64,000 nucleotides of DNA from CAILZL01 sp963791615 (lineage in GTDB: Bacteria > Pseudomonadota > Gammaproteobacteria > Steroidobacterales > Steroidobacteraceae), in NCBI GenBank assembly GCA_963791615.1, contig CAWBTE010000008.1, forward strand, positions 1 through 64,000, written 5' to 3'. Shown here piece after piece: positions 53,150-62,622 of the stretch. The notes beneath the pieces are model-generated. The model ran no database searches, was not told where the DNA came from, and saw only the letters and a program-made list of their open reading frames with translations. The position numbers were made by a program, and so were the translations under genes. The number at the start of each line of letters is the position of its first letter. Within the stretch, counting starts at the first letter, position 1.

Positions 53150-53726
53150 TCAATTCTTCGCTGAACCGTCGACCGCAGGCATATGCACCACGAACAGGGA
53201 GAGGTTGCCATCCGATTTCGTGACGCTGTGAACCGTACTGGGCGGAACCATGATCACGTCACCCTTGGTCATCCTGACTTCCACACCGCCTGTCGCCGTC
53301 GTGGCGCGGGCATCATGCGCATCATTGGTGGTCGGATTCACAAGCGTACCTCCGGTGTACATCGTTCCCGACCCCTCAAGCACATAGAACAACTCATATT
53401 CCGTCTTGTGCAGCGTGAACTCGGGCGCAGGGCTCGGCCGGTTCTCGATTGAGACCATGTTCGGCCCTGCACGGAACAGCAAATGCAGAAACGGTTCTCG
53501 ATTCCCGAATTTCTCACCGCCCTGCGTCGCGGCATGGGCTGCGGCCATGGCCTTGGCTATATCCCCGGCTGGAACCTGGTAAACAAATGCAGGGCCCGAC
53601 AGTGATGGAATCTGAGGCGTAGCGACACCGGGACCTGGCGGTTCGTCTTTTTTGCTGACTGGCCAGTGCAGGCGATACACACGCCAGAAGCAGCATGAAT
53701 GCAGGCAAGCTCTTCAATAACGTCAT
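53150..53726 (-). CDS. Secreted cupin-domain protein, frameshift in the signal-peptide region
   Basis: ATG 53726 (GGAG seven bases upstream) opens MTLLKSLPAFMLLLACVSPA-LASQ, a clean signal peptide, but this frame goes off after six As at 53646-53651. The next frame carries the mature part: PGPGVATPQIPSLSGPAFVY, ASIENRP-like NMVSIENRPSPAPEFTLHKT, EYELFYVLEGSGTMYTGGTL, EVRMTKGDVIMVPPSTVHSV and LFVVHMPAVDG, a cupin with His and Glu ligands. Removing one A joins both parts. If the sequence is right the gene is broken at its N-terminus; otherwise it encodes a periplasmic cupin like that at 33228-33836. Confidence 0.78.
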
Positions 53727-53793
53727 GTTCAATCTCCGTCAATTTCGACTTGATCACTGAGATCCAGGCAGTCGCCGAACCACACATCAGCCT

Positions 53794-55509
53794 TCAAACT
53801 TTGTCAGTACGTCGCAACATCATGGAGCCAATCAGTGCGAGACAACTGATGAACATCATCATAACACCCGCCACCAGTCCCTGCTCTATGGAATTACCAT
53901 TCCACGCCTCCCACAACACAGTCGACAGCACACGGCTGTCAGGTGTGTAGAAAAACAGCACGAGTGCCAGGTTTCGTGCCGCGAGCAGGAACAGCAGCAC
54001 GAATGAACTCAACAGCGCAGGTGCAAGCAACGGCAGCATGATGACACGCATGGTAGTCAGCCAGCCGGCACCGCTGATACGCGCCGCCTGCTCCAGCTCA
54101 GCCCCTATCTGATGCATGGCGCCCGACACTGTTCTTGATCCGACCGGTAGCGAGTTGACGATCAGAATGATGGCCAGCATCCATACCGTTCCCAGTATGG
54201 GAACGAAGACAGGTGTGCCGCTGATGAATGCCCATGCATACGCGACAGCGAACACCACTGCCGGTGCAGTGCGCGGTGCCCAGGTGATGAACGACAGCAG
54301 CGACCTGCCGGCGAACTGCGTGCGAATGGTTACATACGCCACGGCAGCACAGATCAGCGTACCCACCACGCCAACGGTCACACCCAGCACCAGCGTATTC
54401 CAGATTGCCTCTATCAGACGCGGATCGCTGAAAAAGCCTGCCCAGTTTTCCAGCGTAATGTTCTGCGCCCGCCAGATTCCCCAGCCACGCATGAAGCTGC
54501 CGACCAGCAGCACACCCACCGGCAGCACAGTGGCGCACATGAAGTACAGAATGCACAGCGCCAGTGTGAGCCAGCGCCAGCGTCCCAGCGGCATGACCCG
54601 TGCTGCCGACGCGCGTCCCGTGACGGTGACATATGAACGTCCGGCCAGCAGGCGATTCTGCAACACGAGCATCAACGAGACCGATACGAGTATGAAACTG
54701 CTCAGCGTGATGGCACCGGGAACGTCCTGCGGATACTCCTGGGCCATCGAATAGATCCTGGTCGATAACACGGAGATGCGCGCCGGCGTGCCGAGCATGA
54801 CCTCCGGCTCGAAGGACTCCACCGCCAGCACGAACGAATACAGCAATGCACCGAGGATGGCCGGCCCGATGGCGGGGATGGTGATGCGCGTCAGAGTTGT
54901 AAACCGCGAAGCGCCGCACATGCGTGCGCCTTCTTCGAGGCTGGCATCCATGGCGCGGAAAGCAGGTTCAACCAGGATGAACACCAGTGCTGCAAGATTC
55001 AGGCTGGATACCCAGATGATTCCTGCATACGAATACACGTTGAATATGGGGCCATCGACAAATGGCAGTTGCTGTAACAACGAATTCAGGATGCCCACTT
55101 CTCCGGCAATGAGCACCCATGCCACCAGGATGGGCAGCAAGGGCGCGAAGAAGCCCACCCACACCATCACCGAGATGACACGTCGCAACGGTGTGTCCGT
55201 GCGCGTCACAACCCAGGCGAGAAAAATGCCGATGACCGTTGCCAGACTGGCGCGCACTACCGCCATCCACACAGTCGTCCAGATCACCTGCCATGTTTCG
55301 CGTTGCGAGAACAGGCGCGTGTAATTGGCAAGCGAGATACCCTCGCCTTCCACGCCCTGAAAGCTGACGAGAAACAGCATGCCCAGCGGATACAGCACCA
55401 GAAAGGCGAGCAAGCCTGTGAACAACCAGGCAGGCATCCATTTCCGAAAATGGCCCGATATCGCGCCATGACGCTGGACGATTTCTGCGTTTGCGGTGAC
55501 TATCGCCAC
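53794..55509 (-). CDS. Two-domain ABC permease, FbpB/ThiP type, second set
   Basis: 571 residues, GTG start 55509 two bases after the ATPase stop. About 12 membrane segments in two halves, each with an EAA loop: EEGARMCGASRFTTLTRITI (about 200-220) and EQAARISGAGWLTTMRVIML (about 490-510). The first half includes WLFTGLLAFLVLYPLGMLFL and VISVMVWVGFFAPLLPILVA; the second AVVFAVAYAWAFISGTPVFV. Same architecture as the permease at 19180-20937. It completes an importer with the ATPase and binding protein immediately upstream. Inner-membrane component; substrate unknown, with iron, thiamine and phosphonate importers as relatives. Confidence 0.93.
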   Translation of the reverse strand: MAIVTANAEIVQRHGAISGHFRKWMPAWLFTGLLAFLVLYPLGMLFLVSFQGVEGEGISLANYTRLFSQRETWQVIWTTVWMAVVRASLATVIGIFLAWVVTRTDTPLRRVISVMVWVGFFAPLLPILVAWVLIAGEVGILNSLLQQLPFVDGPIFNVYSYAGIIWVSSLNLAALVFILVEPAFRAMDASLEEGARMCGASRFTTLTRITIPAIGPAILGALLYSFVLAVESFEPEVMLGTPARISVLSTRIYSMAQEYPQDVPGAITLSSFILVSVSLMLVLQNRLLAGRSYVTVTGRASAARVMPLGRWRWLTLALCILYFMCATVLPVGVLLVGSFMRGWGIWRAQNITLENWAGFFSDPRLIEAIWNTLVLGVTVGVVGTLICAAVAYVTIRTQFAGRSLLSFITWAPRTAPAVVFAVAYAWAFISGTPVFVPILGTVWMLAIILIVNSLPVGSRTVSGAMHQIGAELEQAARISGAGWLTTMRVIMLPLLAPALLSSFVLLFLLAARNLALVLFFYTPDSRVLSTVLWEAWNGNSIEQGLVAGVMMMFISCLALIGSMMLRRTDKV

Positions 55510-55511
55510 GA

Positions 55512-56654
55512 TCAGTTCCCCGCCGCGACGTGCGTCGGCCAGACACGCACTGCGCCGAGGCTGGGACGCACATACACACTATCGCCCTCGGCAAAACGCG
55601 TGGCAGGTTGTCCCTCGGTGCGCAGTCGCGCGTCGCCAATGCGAATGAAATACTCGACGGTCTGACCGAGGAAGGTTGCCACCTCCACACGCCCTTCCCA
55701 GTCATCCGCGCGTCGTTCAGCCTGTGACACCAGTGTCATGTCCTCGGAGCGCAGGCATAACGTGACCGATTGACCCACTGCGGCGCCATGCAGCTCGACG
55801 CTGTCGGGCAAACGCAGCTGCATGCCGCCGGCACATGTCAGGGAAATCAGTCCGCTGCGATCGATCACTTCAGCAGGCACGTAGTTGACGCGCCCCAGAA
55901 AATTCATGACGAAGGCCGTGCGCGGACCGTGATACACCGATTCGGGTGCGCCGATCTGTTCGATGCGTCCGTTGTTCATGACCACCACCTGATCTGAAAC
56001 CACCATGGCTTCGATCTGATCGTGCGTCACCATGATGGTGGTGATCTTCGCCCGCTGCTGGATCTGGCGCAGTTCGAGACGCATCTGTTCGCGCAGCTTG
56101 GCATCAAGGTTGGACAGCGGCTCATCAAGCAGCAGCACCTCGGGTCGATACACCAGTGCACGCGCCAGCGCCACCCGTTGCTGTTGACCGCCGCTGAGTG
56201 CGGTCGCTGACGATGCGTGATAAGCCTCCAGCCCGACCATCTCCAGCACTTCGCCAACCCGAATCCGTCGCTCCTTGGCCGACACGCCACGCAGCCTGAG
56301 CGGAAATTCCACATTGCCCGCCACGGTCATGTGTGGCCATACCGCATAACTCTGGAACACCATCCCCATGCCGCGTTTTTCCGGTACAACAAACACATCC
56401 TGATCAGATGAACTGATCAATTGATCACCGAGATGGATAGCGCCCGCATCGGGGCGCTCCAGACCCGCGATCATGCGCAGGGTGGTGGTCTTGCCGCAGC
56501 CACTGGGACCGAGCAGCGTGTAGAACCGGCCGGCTTCGATCTCCAGATCAAGTCCCTCGACCACCGCGCGTTTGTTATAGAGCTTGGTCAGCCCGGCCAG
56601 ACGCAGATTCTTGGTCACTTGATAGTCCTCATGCAGTGAAACGGGCGCTGGCAT
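55512..56654 (-). CDS. ABC transporter ATP-binding protein (FbpC/PotA type)
   Basis: About 380 residues from ATG 56654 (MPAPVSLHEDYQVTKNLRLA); an earlier in-frame start at 56849 would give an Arg/Trp-rich, unlikely N-terminus. Walker A (GPSGCGKTTTLRMIAGLERP), Q-loop region (GMGMVFQSYAVWPHMTVAGN), LSGGQQQRVALARALVYRPE, Walker B VLLLDEPLSNLDAKL and H-loop VTHDQ. The C-terminal 120 residues are a TOBE regulatory domain (VNYVPAEVIDRSGLISL, VTLCLRSEDMTL). Energises the importer with the permease 2 bases downstream. It is the only ABC ATPase gene in the window, while two permease/binding-protein pairs are present, so it may serve both. Confidence 0.94.
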   Translation of the reverse strand: MPAPVSLHEDYQVTKNLRLAGLTKLYNKRAVVEGLDLEIEAGRFYTLLGPSGCGKTTTLRMIAGLERPDAGAIHLGDQLISSSDQDVFVVPEKRGMGMVFQSYAVWPHMTVAGNVEFPLRLRGVSAKERRIRVGEVLEMVGLEAYHASSATALSGGQQQRVALARALVYRPEVLLLDEPLSNLDAKLREQMRLELRQIQQRAKITTIMVTHDQIEAMVVSDQVVVMNNGRIEQIGAPESVYHGPRTAFVMNFLGRVNYVPAEVIDRSGLISLTCAGGMQLRLPDSVELHGAAVGQSVTLCLRSEDMTLVSQAERRADDWEGRVEVATFLGQTVEYFIRIGDARLRTEGQPATRFAEGDSVYVRPSLGAVRVWPTHVAAGN

Positions 56655-56739
56655 TTGCCCGAATGATGTGGCGACAATCGAACCGTCATTCCTGAAGGTG
56701 GTTTGCTTGTGCGGGATGCGGATGAGTGAGTGACAACGA

Positions 56740-57999
56740 TCATTCGAACTCCACCACCATCGGCGTGTCCTGCGGACCACCATGAGTGGCTTCCCATTCG
56801 TTGATGAACGCAGTCCATGTTTTTTCAAAATCGTCTGCGGTGCTGCCATCGACCAGTTTCTTGGTGAGGCCAGCAGCCAGGAGGTCCTGGATCAGTTTGG
56901 TCTGGATCGGCCTATCGACAATGATCGGACCACGTTGCCCTCCACCAACGACCTCCCCCTTGAGCACCGCCGGCACAGTGCTGGCTACGTCACGCCGCAC
57001 GCTGGTCTGCAGCAGGATTTCGCCGAGTACCTGCTGACCTTCTCTGCTGAGGAACCAGTTGATAAAAACCATGGCGGCATTGCGATGCGCACCTGAGTTG
57101 ATAACACCCATCTCCGCAGTCTCGGCAAAAATCGGCGTATCCGGGAAATAGATGTTCTTCACCGGTGCACCAGCCTCGATCATGTTGAGGGCCGTCTCGT
57201 CGAGTGGCGGGAAGGTCATGGCGCGCTCGCCGCGTGCCACTGAGATGACGTTGGCGCGCGGCACGGAGATCAGCATCGGATCCTGTCCTGTTTCAATGCC
57301 CCACAGATCGCGCGCCGTCATCTTCTTGCCGATGTAACCCTGGATGACGAGTTCTGCGCTGGCGCTGGTGGACTTGGACGGATCAACCAGCACCATCTTG
57401 CCCTTGAACTTGGGATTGGTGGCGAGGTCGTTCCAGCTGGTCGGAAAGTCCTTTTCCGCAAGGAGCTTGGTGTTCACTCCGACATGGCCCTGACGCACAC
57501 GCAGGCGACTCAGCACGTAGTGCCAGTCGGGCGCCTTGTAGCCCGGGTGCACTTGCCACACGGTGTGCGGCTCGCTCCAGATCGGCAGTGGTTTGTCCTT
57601 GAGCGCGACAAGCATGTTGTCGGCGTCAAGCTGACGTAACCATCCGCCGGTAGCATCGAAGATGTCCGGAGCTCTGCCAACCTTGGCCTCTTCGCGAATG
57701 CGCGTGAGTGCCGCCGAGCCGGTGATCGGCAGGAAGTCAAAGTCGATGCCCGTCGATTTCTTGAATGCGTTTGCGATGACATTGACATGTGCCGCGCCGA
57801 GTACGCCGCCATACATCAGCACCCTGCCTTCCTGCCTGCCTGCTGCCAGAATCTCCTCCCACGACTGTGGTTCGTTTGCGGTGCTTGCATCAGACTCTGT
57901 TCGCGTCCCGGAATCACTGCATCCAGCTGCCAGCAGCGCGGAGGCTTTCAGGAACAGCCGCCGGTTCATCGGCACGCTTCGCTTCATTTCGGAATTCAC
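56740..57999 (-). CDS. ABC solute-binding lipoprotein, second set
   Basis: 419 residues. The start MNSEMKRSVPMNRRLFLKAS carries an NRRLFLKAS Tat-like motif and the lipobox LLAAGC, giving a membrane-anchored periplasmic binding protein. Body: ILAAGRQEGRVLMYGGVLGA, IANAFKKSTGIDFDFLPITG, ALKDKPLPIWSEPHTVWQVH, HVGVNTKLLAEKDFPTSWND, FINWFLSREGQQVLGEILLQ. Family 1 / Fe(III)-type. The start overlaps the selenoprotein 3 stop (ATGA), so the two are translationally coupled. ATPase and permease follow. Low similarity to the binding protein at 20970-22085 beyond the fold, suggesting different ligands. Confidence 0.92.
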   Translation of the reverse strand: MNSEMKRSVPMNRRLFLKASALLAAGCSDSGTRTESDASTANEPQSWEEILAAGRQEGRVLMYGGVLGAAHVNVIANAFKKSTGIDFDFLPITGSAALTRIREEAKVGRAPDIFDATGGWLRQLDADNMLVALKDKPLPIWSEPHTVWQVHPGYKAPDWHYVLSRLRVRQGHVGVNTKLLAEKDFPTSWNDLATNPKFKGKMVLVDPSKSTSASAELVIQGYIGKKMTARDLWGIETGQDPMLISVPRANVISVARGERAMTFPPLDETALNMIEAGAPVKNIYFPDTPIFAETAEMGVINSGAHRNAAMVFINWFLSREGQQVLGEILLQTSVRRDVASTVPAVLKGEVVGGGQRGPIIVDRPIQTKLIQDLLAAGLTKKLVDGSTADDFEKTWTAFINEWEATHGGPQDTPMVVEFE

Positions 58000-59729
58000 T
58001 TGCTGTTCCCCTGGACTGACAACTCACCAAGTAACGCGGTGTTAATCTTCTTCGACGTGGCGGTACCCTGCCGGCCCACGTTCTGCGACACGAAGAAACG
58101 ATTTCTTTCCGGCGTACCCGCCACGATGATCTGCAATTCTTCCGGAGCATGGAACAACGGCAGCGTTCGAGCCGGGTCGCGAGACTCACAGAAATGTGCG
58201 GGCAACAGGCCGGTCTCAACGCACTTGCATGCATCCGGTATACCCTGCAGACCCAGCCAGAAATCAAACTCCGTCGCCGAAACCGCAGAATGCTCATAGA
58301 CATACCGTTGCACATTCGCCTTGGTGTATCCGGCAGCCGCAATGGTTCTGGCCAGTACCGGGCTCAACACCAGCTGCGGTGTCATTTCCAATCCCTTGGT
58401 GATGATGGATCCATCACCGGAAATCAGCACCTGCCTGACCTTCGCGGCAATGTTGCGCAGAATGTTCTCCGCACCCTGGGTCACCACTGTGACGTGGAAA
58501 CTCATCAAGCCGACCGAGTTGAGCGTCACTACGCTGTCGCCGGGCGCGAAACCACGCGTTGCACTCAATGGCTCCCACGGGCTGTTGGCTTCGTTCTCGG
58601 CCAGCACCGGAAAATCGGGGCGGCCGAAGGTGGCCATGTCGCCGACACCTGGAATGAATCCCGCGACATTGCGCATATAAAGACGCAGGAAACGGCTGAT
58701 ACTAGTATTGGCGTTGTTGCCGACACGCAGCACGCCGGTTCCGGAGTTGAACCCCAGACGGTCAATGACCGGCCCGTTGATGATGATCATCGGCGTCCAG
58801 CCTGCGGAGCTGCCCGCATCCTCAAGATGGAAATGTGGATCGGCAATCGTTTCGACGATGGCAACCAGTACCGGCATGTGTTCTGGCCGACATCCCGCCA
58901 TCACGCCGTTAACTGCAATGGAATGAACCGTGGCTTGACGCAGTTGCGGGTGCAGCACACCCAGCACATCGGCCGGTGAGCGGTGCGTGTACTTGAGGAA
59001 CTGCTGCACCTTGTCTTCAGTCGGCGGCACGATAGGCAAGCCGTCCGTCCACTGCTGCTTGTAGAAGAAGTCGTTGACTGCCTCGAAGCTGCCTTCAAAG
59101 ACCATGCCGGTATGCTTCGGCGTGGTGTCCACCGCAGGCAGCGCCACATCGTGCACCGGGTCGGTCAACAGCTTGATGATCTGCGGAAACAGAACCTCGC
59201 GGATGTTCCGTTCCATCTCCTCTACAGGATGTACAGCGATTGCTCCCGGATAGATGGCAAGCCGCAGGTTGGGCAATCCGGCAGCCTTGCCCGTTGCTTT
59301 GGCGCTCGCCAGAAAGTCGGTCACCACGACGGTGACACTGGGTATTCCGGCTTTTTCTGCAACAATGCTTGCCCGCGAACTCGCCGGCGCGCATGTTCCT
59401 CAGGCTGCGTTGCCGACCAGCAGGACGTCACAACCCTTGTCGCGCAGGATCTGTTCGAGTTGCTGTGCTTCTGCAGCCGAGCCGATCCGGAAATCCGGCA
59501 TCTGCGAATTCGGAATGAATTTGATATCCGGGTAGCGTTTCTTGAACAAGGCTTCGATTATCGCGAAGCTTTCATCCGCCCGGAACGTGTGGCGCATTGC
59601 ACAGATGGTCTTGCCGGAAAAATCCGTTATGGGAGGCGCCAATGACGCCTTGCTTGCGACAGATGTTGCCGCCGGTGTGGGCTCAACAGTCGGTGCCAAC
59701 ACCTTATAAGATCCGGCAATTTCTGACAT
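57996..59729 (-). CDS. UGSC-motif selenoprotein 3 (in-frame UGA as Sec at codon 110)
   Basis: A 577-residue frame from ATG 59729 with UGA at 59402-59400. The centre reads GCDVLLVGNAA-U-GTCAPASSRASIVAEKAG, so the motif is U-G-T-C. The N-terminal part is longer and more Pro/Ala/Thr-rich (about 10-35) than in paralogues. The C-terminal domain is conserved: LPIVPPTEDKVQQFLKYTHR, NGVMAGCRPEHMPVLVAIVE, ANTSISRFLRLYMRNVAGFI and IIVAGTPERNRFFVSQ. No signal; cytoplasmic. It heads the ABC-importer operon and overlaps the binding-protein gene by ATGA. It is the most diverged of the three, which makes the preserved UGA more telling. Function unknown. Confidence 0.86.
59371..59402 (-). promoter_or_regulatory. 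UGA codon and candidate bacterial SECIS hairpin, selenoprotein 3
   Basis: After UGA (59402-59400), GCC-G-GCG, loop AGUU, CGC-G-GGC form a stem with one G-G mismatch. The loop begins 18 nt after the UGA, against 17 in the other two genes. Confidence 0.6.
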
Positions 59730-59951
59730 GGCAATCTCTCATTGGATATTTGCAGGTCGGCGATGGAGCTCGGCGCCCCATCGTTCATCAGATACATCCT
59801 GACTCCCTACCCGAATATGCGCCAGAGTGATCGCGTGATAACCAGTTGCTCAAACGTGAGGTGTAGACGAATCGGCAGATACGTCGGGAAATATCCACTA
59901 GTGTCCGGGCTGACGTGATGCCAGCCAGAACTCCCGCTTTCACGTCGGGAT

Positions 59952-61163
59952 TTACTTGAACAGCCTGCCCACAAAATCGGACATGGCGCGGCGGAAGAAC
60001 CTGAAGTCATGCCCACCGGGGTGCTCGGTGAACACCACGTCGATGCCTCGCTTCCTGAAATCCTCATAGGCTTCCTTCTGGAACCTGGTGCGCGGATCGG
60101 TGGCGCCGCTGGACATATAGAACAGCTTTGGCTTGGTCGCCGGGTTGACCAGGTTTTTGTAGATGCCGGGCGCGATCTTCTCCGGATCGTAAGGAATCAT
60201 ATAGGACACATAGCCGCTTGCAGGATTCGCCAGACCACCGAAGGTGCCGCTGCCGAATTCACCGACATAGTTGAACAGCTGGAGATTGCGCATGCCCACG
60301 CCGAAGGCGGTGCCGCCACCGAAGGACAGGCCCGCGATGGCGCGATTGGCGCGATCGGTGAGCACGCGATAGTCCTTCTCGATGATCGGCATGATCTCGC
60401 CGGGCAGTTCCTTTTCAAGCACAGCCACTGTCTCTGCGCTGGAAGCAAGACCGGCACGTCCTTCCGGCGTCGTCGCCTTGGCGGCGTAGGGAGCGCGTTG
60501 CAGGATGTTCTCGCCATGGATGGTGTTGTTCGGCATCACAATGATCATCGGCACCGCTTTGCCGTCGGCGATCATGTTGTCGAGCACGACATTGATCTTG
60601 CCTTCCGTCGTCCACTGCGTTTCATTCTGACCGTTGAACAGATACAGCACCGGGAACTTGCGGTTTGGTTCGTTGTGATACTGCGGTGGCAGATAGACGC
60701 GCATGCTGCGCTGCCGGCCCTGAATCTTCGAAGAGTAGGTACGCAGCACGATGGATCCGTGCGGCACGTTGCGCAGTTCATCGTAACGCGGTGTCGCACC
60801 ACCGGGCACTTCCATCTGGTCGCTTTCTACCCGCGCGCCACCGATCTCGAACGAGTAGTTGTAGATGTCAGGTTGGGCCGGGCCGACTGTCGCCTTCCAT
60901 ACGCTTTTATGTTGTTCGTCGCTCGACATTGGGTAGTCCTTGCCATCGAAACGCAGCGTCACTCCGGCCGCAGTCGGTGCGGAAATCCTGAAAGTGACGG
61001 TGCGGTCCGCGTGCAGGTCGGGTGATATCCAGTCCTGGCGGGCCGAGCCGGACATGGCCCAGCCCGGAGGGGGAGTACCCGGCCCGGACGGGGCTGGCTG
61101 CTGTGCGTTGGCCACAGTCGCCGCCAACAGGGCGACGAGCGACAGGATGGTGCGCGTCCTCAT
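59952..61163 (-). CDS. Secreted esterase (enterochelin-esterase-like), intact reference copy
   Basis: 403 residues from ATG 61163 (GAGGAG six bases upstream); the frame continues up to 61307 but the extra part is not signal-like. Signal MRTRTILSLVALLAATVANA, N-terminal sandwich domain (about 50-135; VTFRISAPTAAGVTLRFDGK), then the esterase: MRVYLPPQYHNEPNRKFPVL, VPMIIVMPNNTIHGE, AIAGLSFGGGTAFGVGM (nucleophile serine in GLSFG), NPATKPKLFYMSSGATDPR and EHPGGHDFRFFRRAMSDFVG (catalytic His region). Enzymes of this type cleave feruloyl, acetyl or siderophore esters. Of the three sizeable copies in the window it is the only one without a frameshift; a fourth survives as a short remnant. Periplasmic. 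Confidence 0.9.
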   Translation of the reverse strand: MRTRTILSLVALLAATVANAQQPAPSGPGTPPPGWAMSGSARQDWISPDLHADRTVTFRISAPTAAGVTLRFDGKDYPMSSDEQHKSVWKATVGPAQPDIYNYSFEIGGARVESDQMEVPGGATPRYDELRNVPHGSIVLRTYSSKIQGRQRSMRVYLPPQYHNEPNRKFPVLYLFNGQNETQWTTEGKINVVLDNMIADGKAVPMIIVMPNNTIHGENILQRAPYAAKATTPEGRAGLASSAETVAVLEKELPGEIMPIIEKDYRVLTDRANRAIAGLSFGGGTAFGVGMRNLQLFNYVGEFGSGTFGGLANPASGYVSYMIPYDPEKIAPGIYKNLVNPATKPKLFYMSSGATDPRTRFQKEAYEDFRKRGIDVVFTEHPGGHDFRFFRRAMSDFVGRLFK

Positions 61164-61212
61164 GGAAAACTCCTCGATGATGAATGAGATGAATGACGGG
61201 TCTGCATAAATT

Positions 61213-62583
61213 TCAGAAACGCCCCGGCCTGGACAGCCAACTGTCGACAAAGTCAAAGGTACGCTTCGCCGTGTCGCCGTATTCCGGCTTGCAGGGATTG
61301 AAGCCATGCAAGGCGCCTTCGACGGATGCGTAAGTCTTGTCCTGCGCAGCGAGATGGTCGTAAATGATTTCGCTGGTGGTGACGAAGTAATAGCAGCTCA
61401 TCGACAGCACCAGCGTGGGCACCGTGATGCCCGTGGCGTTATGCGGCGTGGAGCGCATCGCGGATTTCCAGTCGACACCGACAATGTCATCTGCGGTGAT
61501 GGCGAAATCCCTGTTGGTGCGCAGCGCATAATTGGCCAGATAATTCCGCACGGTGGTGTTGATCGCCCAGAACGACAATTTCCCGATATTTTGCATATCG
61601 CGCGTCCCGGAAGCTGGACGCACCGACTTCACGATTTCGTTCGAGCGCGAACCATCCGCCTTGAGCAACAGATGCGGCCGCTTGGTGCGCGACTGCAACG
61701 ATACGTCGGTGTGATACAGGCGTGCGGAGTTGCCGCCATTGACGGTGCCCACCACCACCAGTGGCTCATCGCCCTTGAATGTGCCCTTGCCCTGTTCAAT
61801 GAGTTTCAGACGCGCCAGTGCATGGTCGATGAGCTGCATGTTGCGCTGTGACTGCGCCGCATGAAATTTCTTCTGGAAGTCAGACGTGTACGTCGCGCTG
61901 CCGGTCTTGGGGTCATAACCATTGGCAGGGTTGTACAGGTCCAGTTCCGCCCGGGTGCGACGGTTGTTGGCATCGTAGGCAGGATCGACGGCACTGGCCG
62001 GATTGATAGTACCCGGCGAGGGATCGAGCAACACCAGGCCATCCGGTTTGGCGAGGCCGGATACATCTTCACTCTTGCAGGGATAGATGATTTCGGGGTT
62101 CTGGCACGCTGCCGGACCATTCAATGCAACATTTGCATAGAGGGCCATCAGCTGGCCACCACCGCTGTGACCCACAATCACCACACGCTCCACACCGGGC
62201 ACGGTACGCATGTAGGCGATGCCTCTGGACGTTTCAGCTATGCCATCGGTGGGAGATATGTTTTCTGTGTAAGGCGTGACCAGCAATACACGATAGCCCC
62301 GCTTGACTATCTCCACAGGCGCCGACGCATCGAACGTGGCCCGCGGAAATGTGTACACCAGTCCAACGCGCGAGTTCGGCCCCAGCTTCGTCGGCTCATA
62401 CAACATCCCGTCCGCTCTGGGTGAACCGAGTTGCACAAAGTTTGCCTGGTACAGGTCTGTCTTCACTGGCCCGGTCGCGCTGCGCGCATTGCCGGCCTGC
62501 CCATCACCCGGCGCTTCCTGACTTTGCGCAGTAACACATGTCGACAGGAGCAGCACGCTCAGAACTCCGGATATGGTACGCAT
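61213..62583 (-). CDS. Secreted alpha/beta-hydrolase with intact GHSGGG motif
   Basis: 456 residues, signal MRTISGVLSVLLLSTCVTAQ. Core: VKTDLYQANFVQLGSPRADG, IVKRGYRVLLVTPYTENISP, VERVVIVGHSGGGQLMALYA (serine in GHSGG), DLYNPANGYDPKTGSATYTS, ADDIVGVDWKSAMRSTPHNA, VEGALHGFNPCKPEYGD (His region) and FVDSWLSRPGRF. One of two serine-containing members of the five-gene group in this window. It is followed after 49 bases by the esterase at 59952-61163 and preceded by a third relative, so several hydrolases are made together. Periplasmic; ester substrate unknown. Confidence 0.89.
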   Translation of the reverse strand: MRTISGVLSVLLLSTCVTAQSQEAPGDGQAGNARSATGPVKTDLYQANFVQLGSPRADGMLYEPTKLGPNSRVGLVYTFPRATFDASAPVEIVKRGYRVLLVTPYTENISPTDGIAETSRGIAYMRTVPGVERVVIVGHSGGGQLMALYANVALNGPAACQNPEIIYPCKSEDVSGLAKPDGLVLLDPSPGTINPASAVDPAYDANNRRTRAELDLYNPANGYDPKTGSATYTSDFQKKFHAAQSQRNMQLIDHALARLKLIEQGKGTFKGDEPLVVVGTVNGGNSARLYHTDVSLQSRTKRPHLLLKADGSRSNEIVKSVRPASGTRDMQNIGKLSFWAINTTVRNYLANYALRTNRDFAITADDIVGVDWKSAMRSTPHNATGITVPTLVLSMSCYYFVTTSEIIYDHLAAQDKTYASVEGALHGFNPCKPEYGDTAKRTFDFVDSWLSRPGRF

Positions 62584-62622
62584 CGAAATAATTCCCGTAT
62601 GAAATTGGCCAACGCAGGCTGA

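Noticed and set aside
53150..53260. Programmed slippage at A-runs as a regulatory device in the cupin gene
   Set aside because: The six-A run lies inside the signal-peptide boundary and similar indels occur in other genes without slippery sites, so error or decay is simpler.
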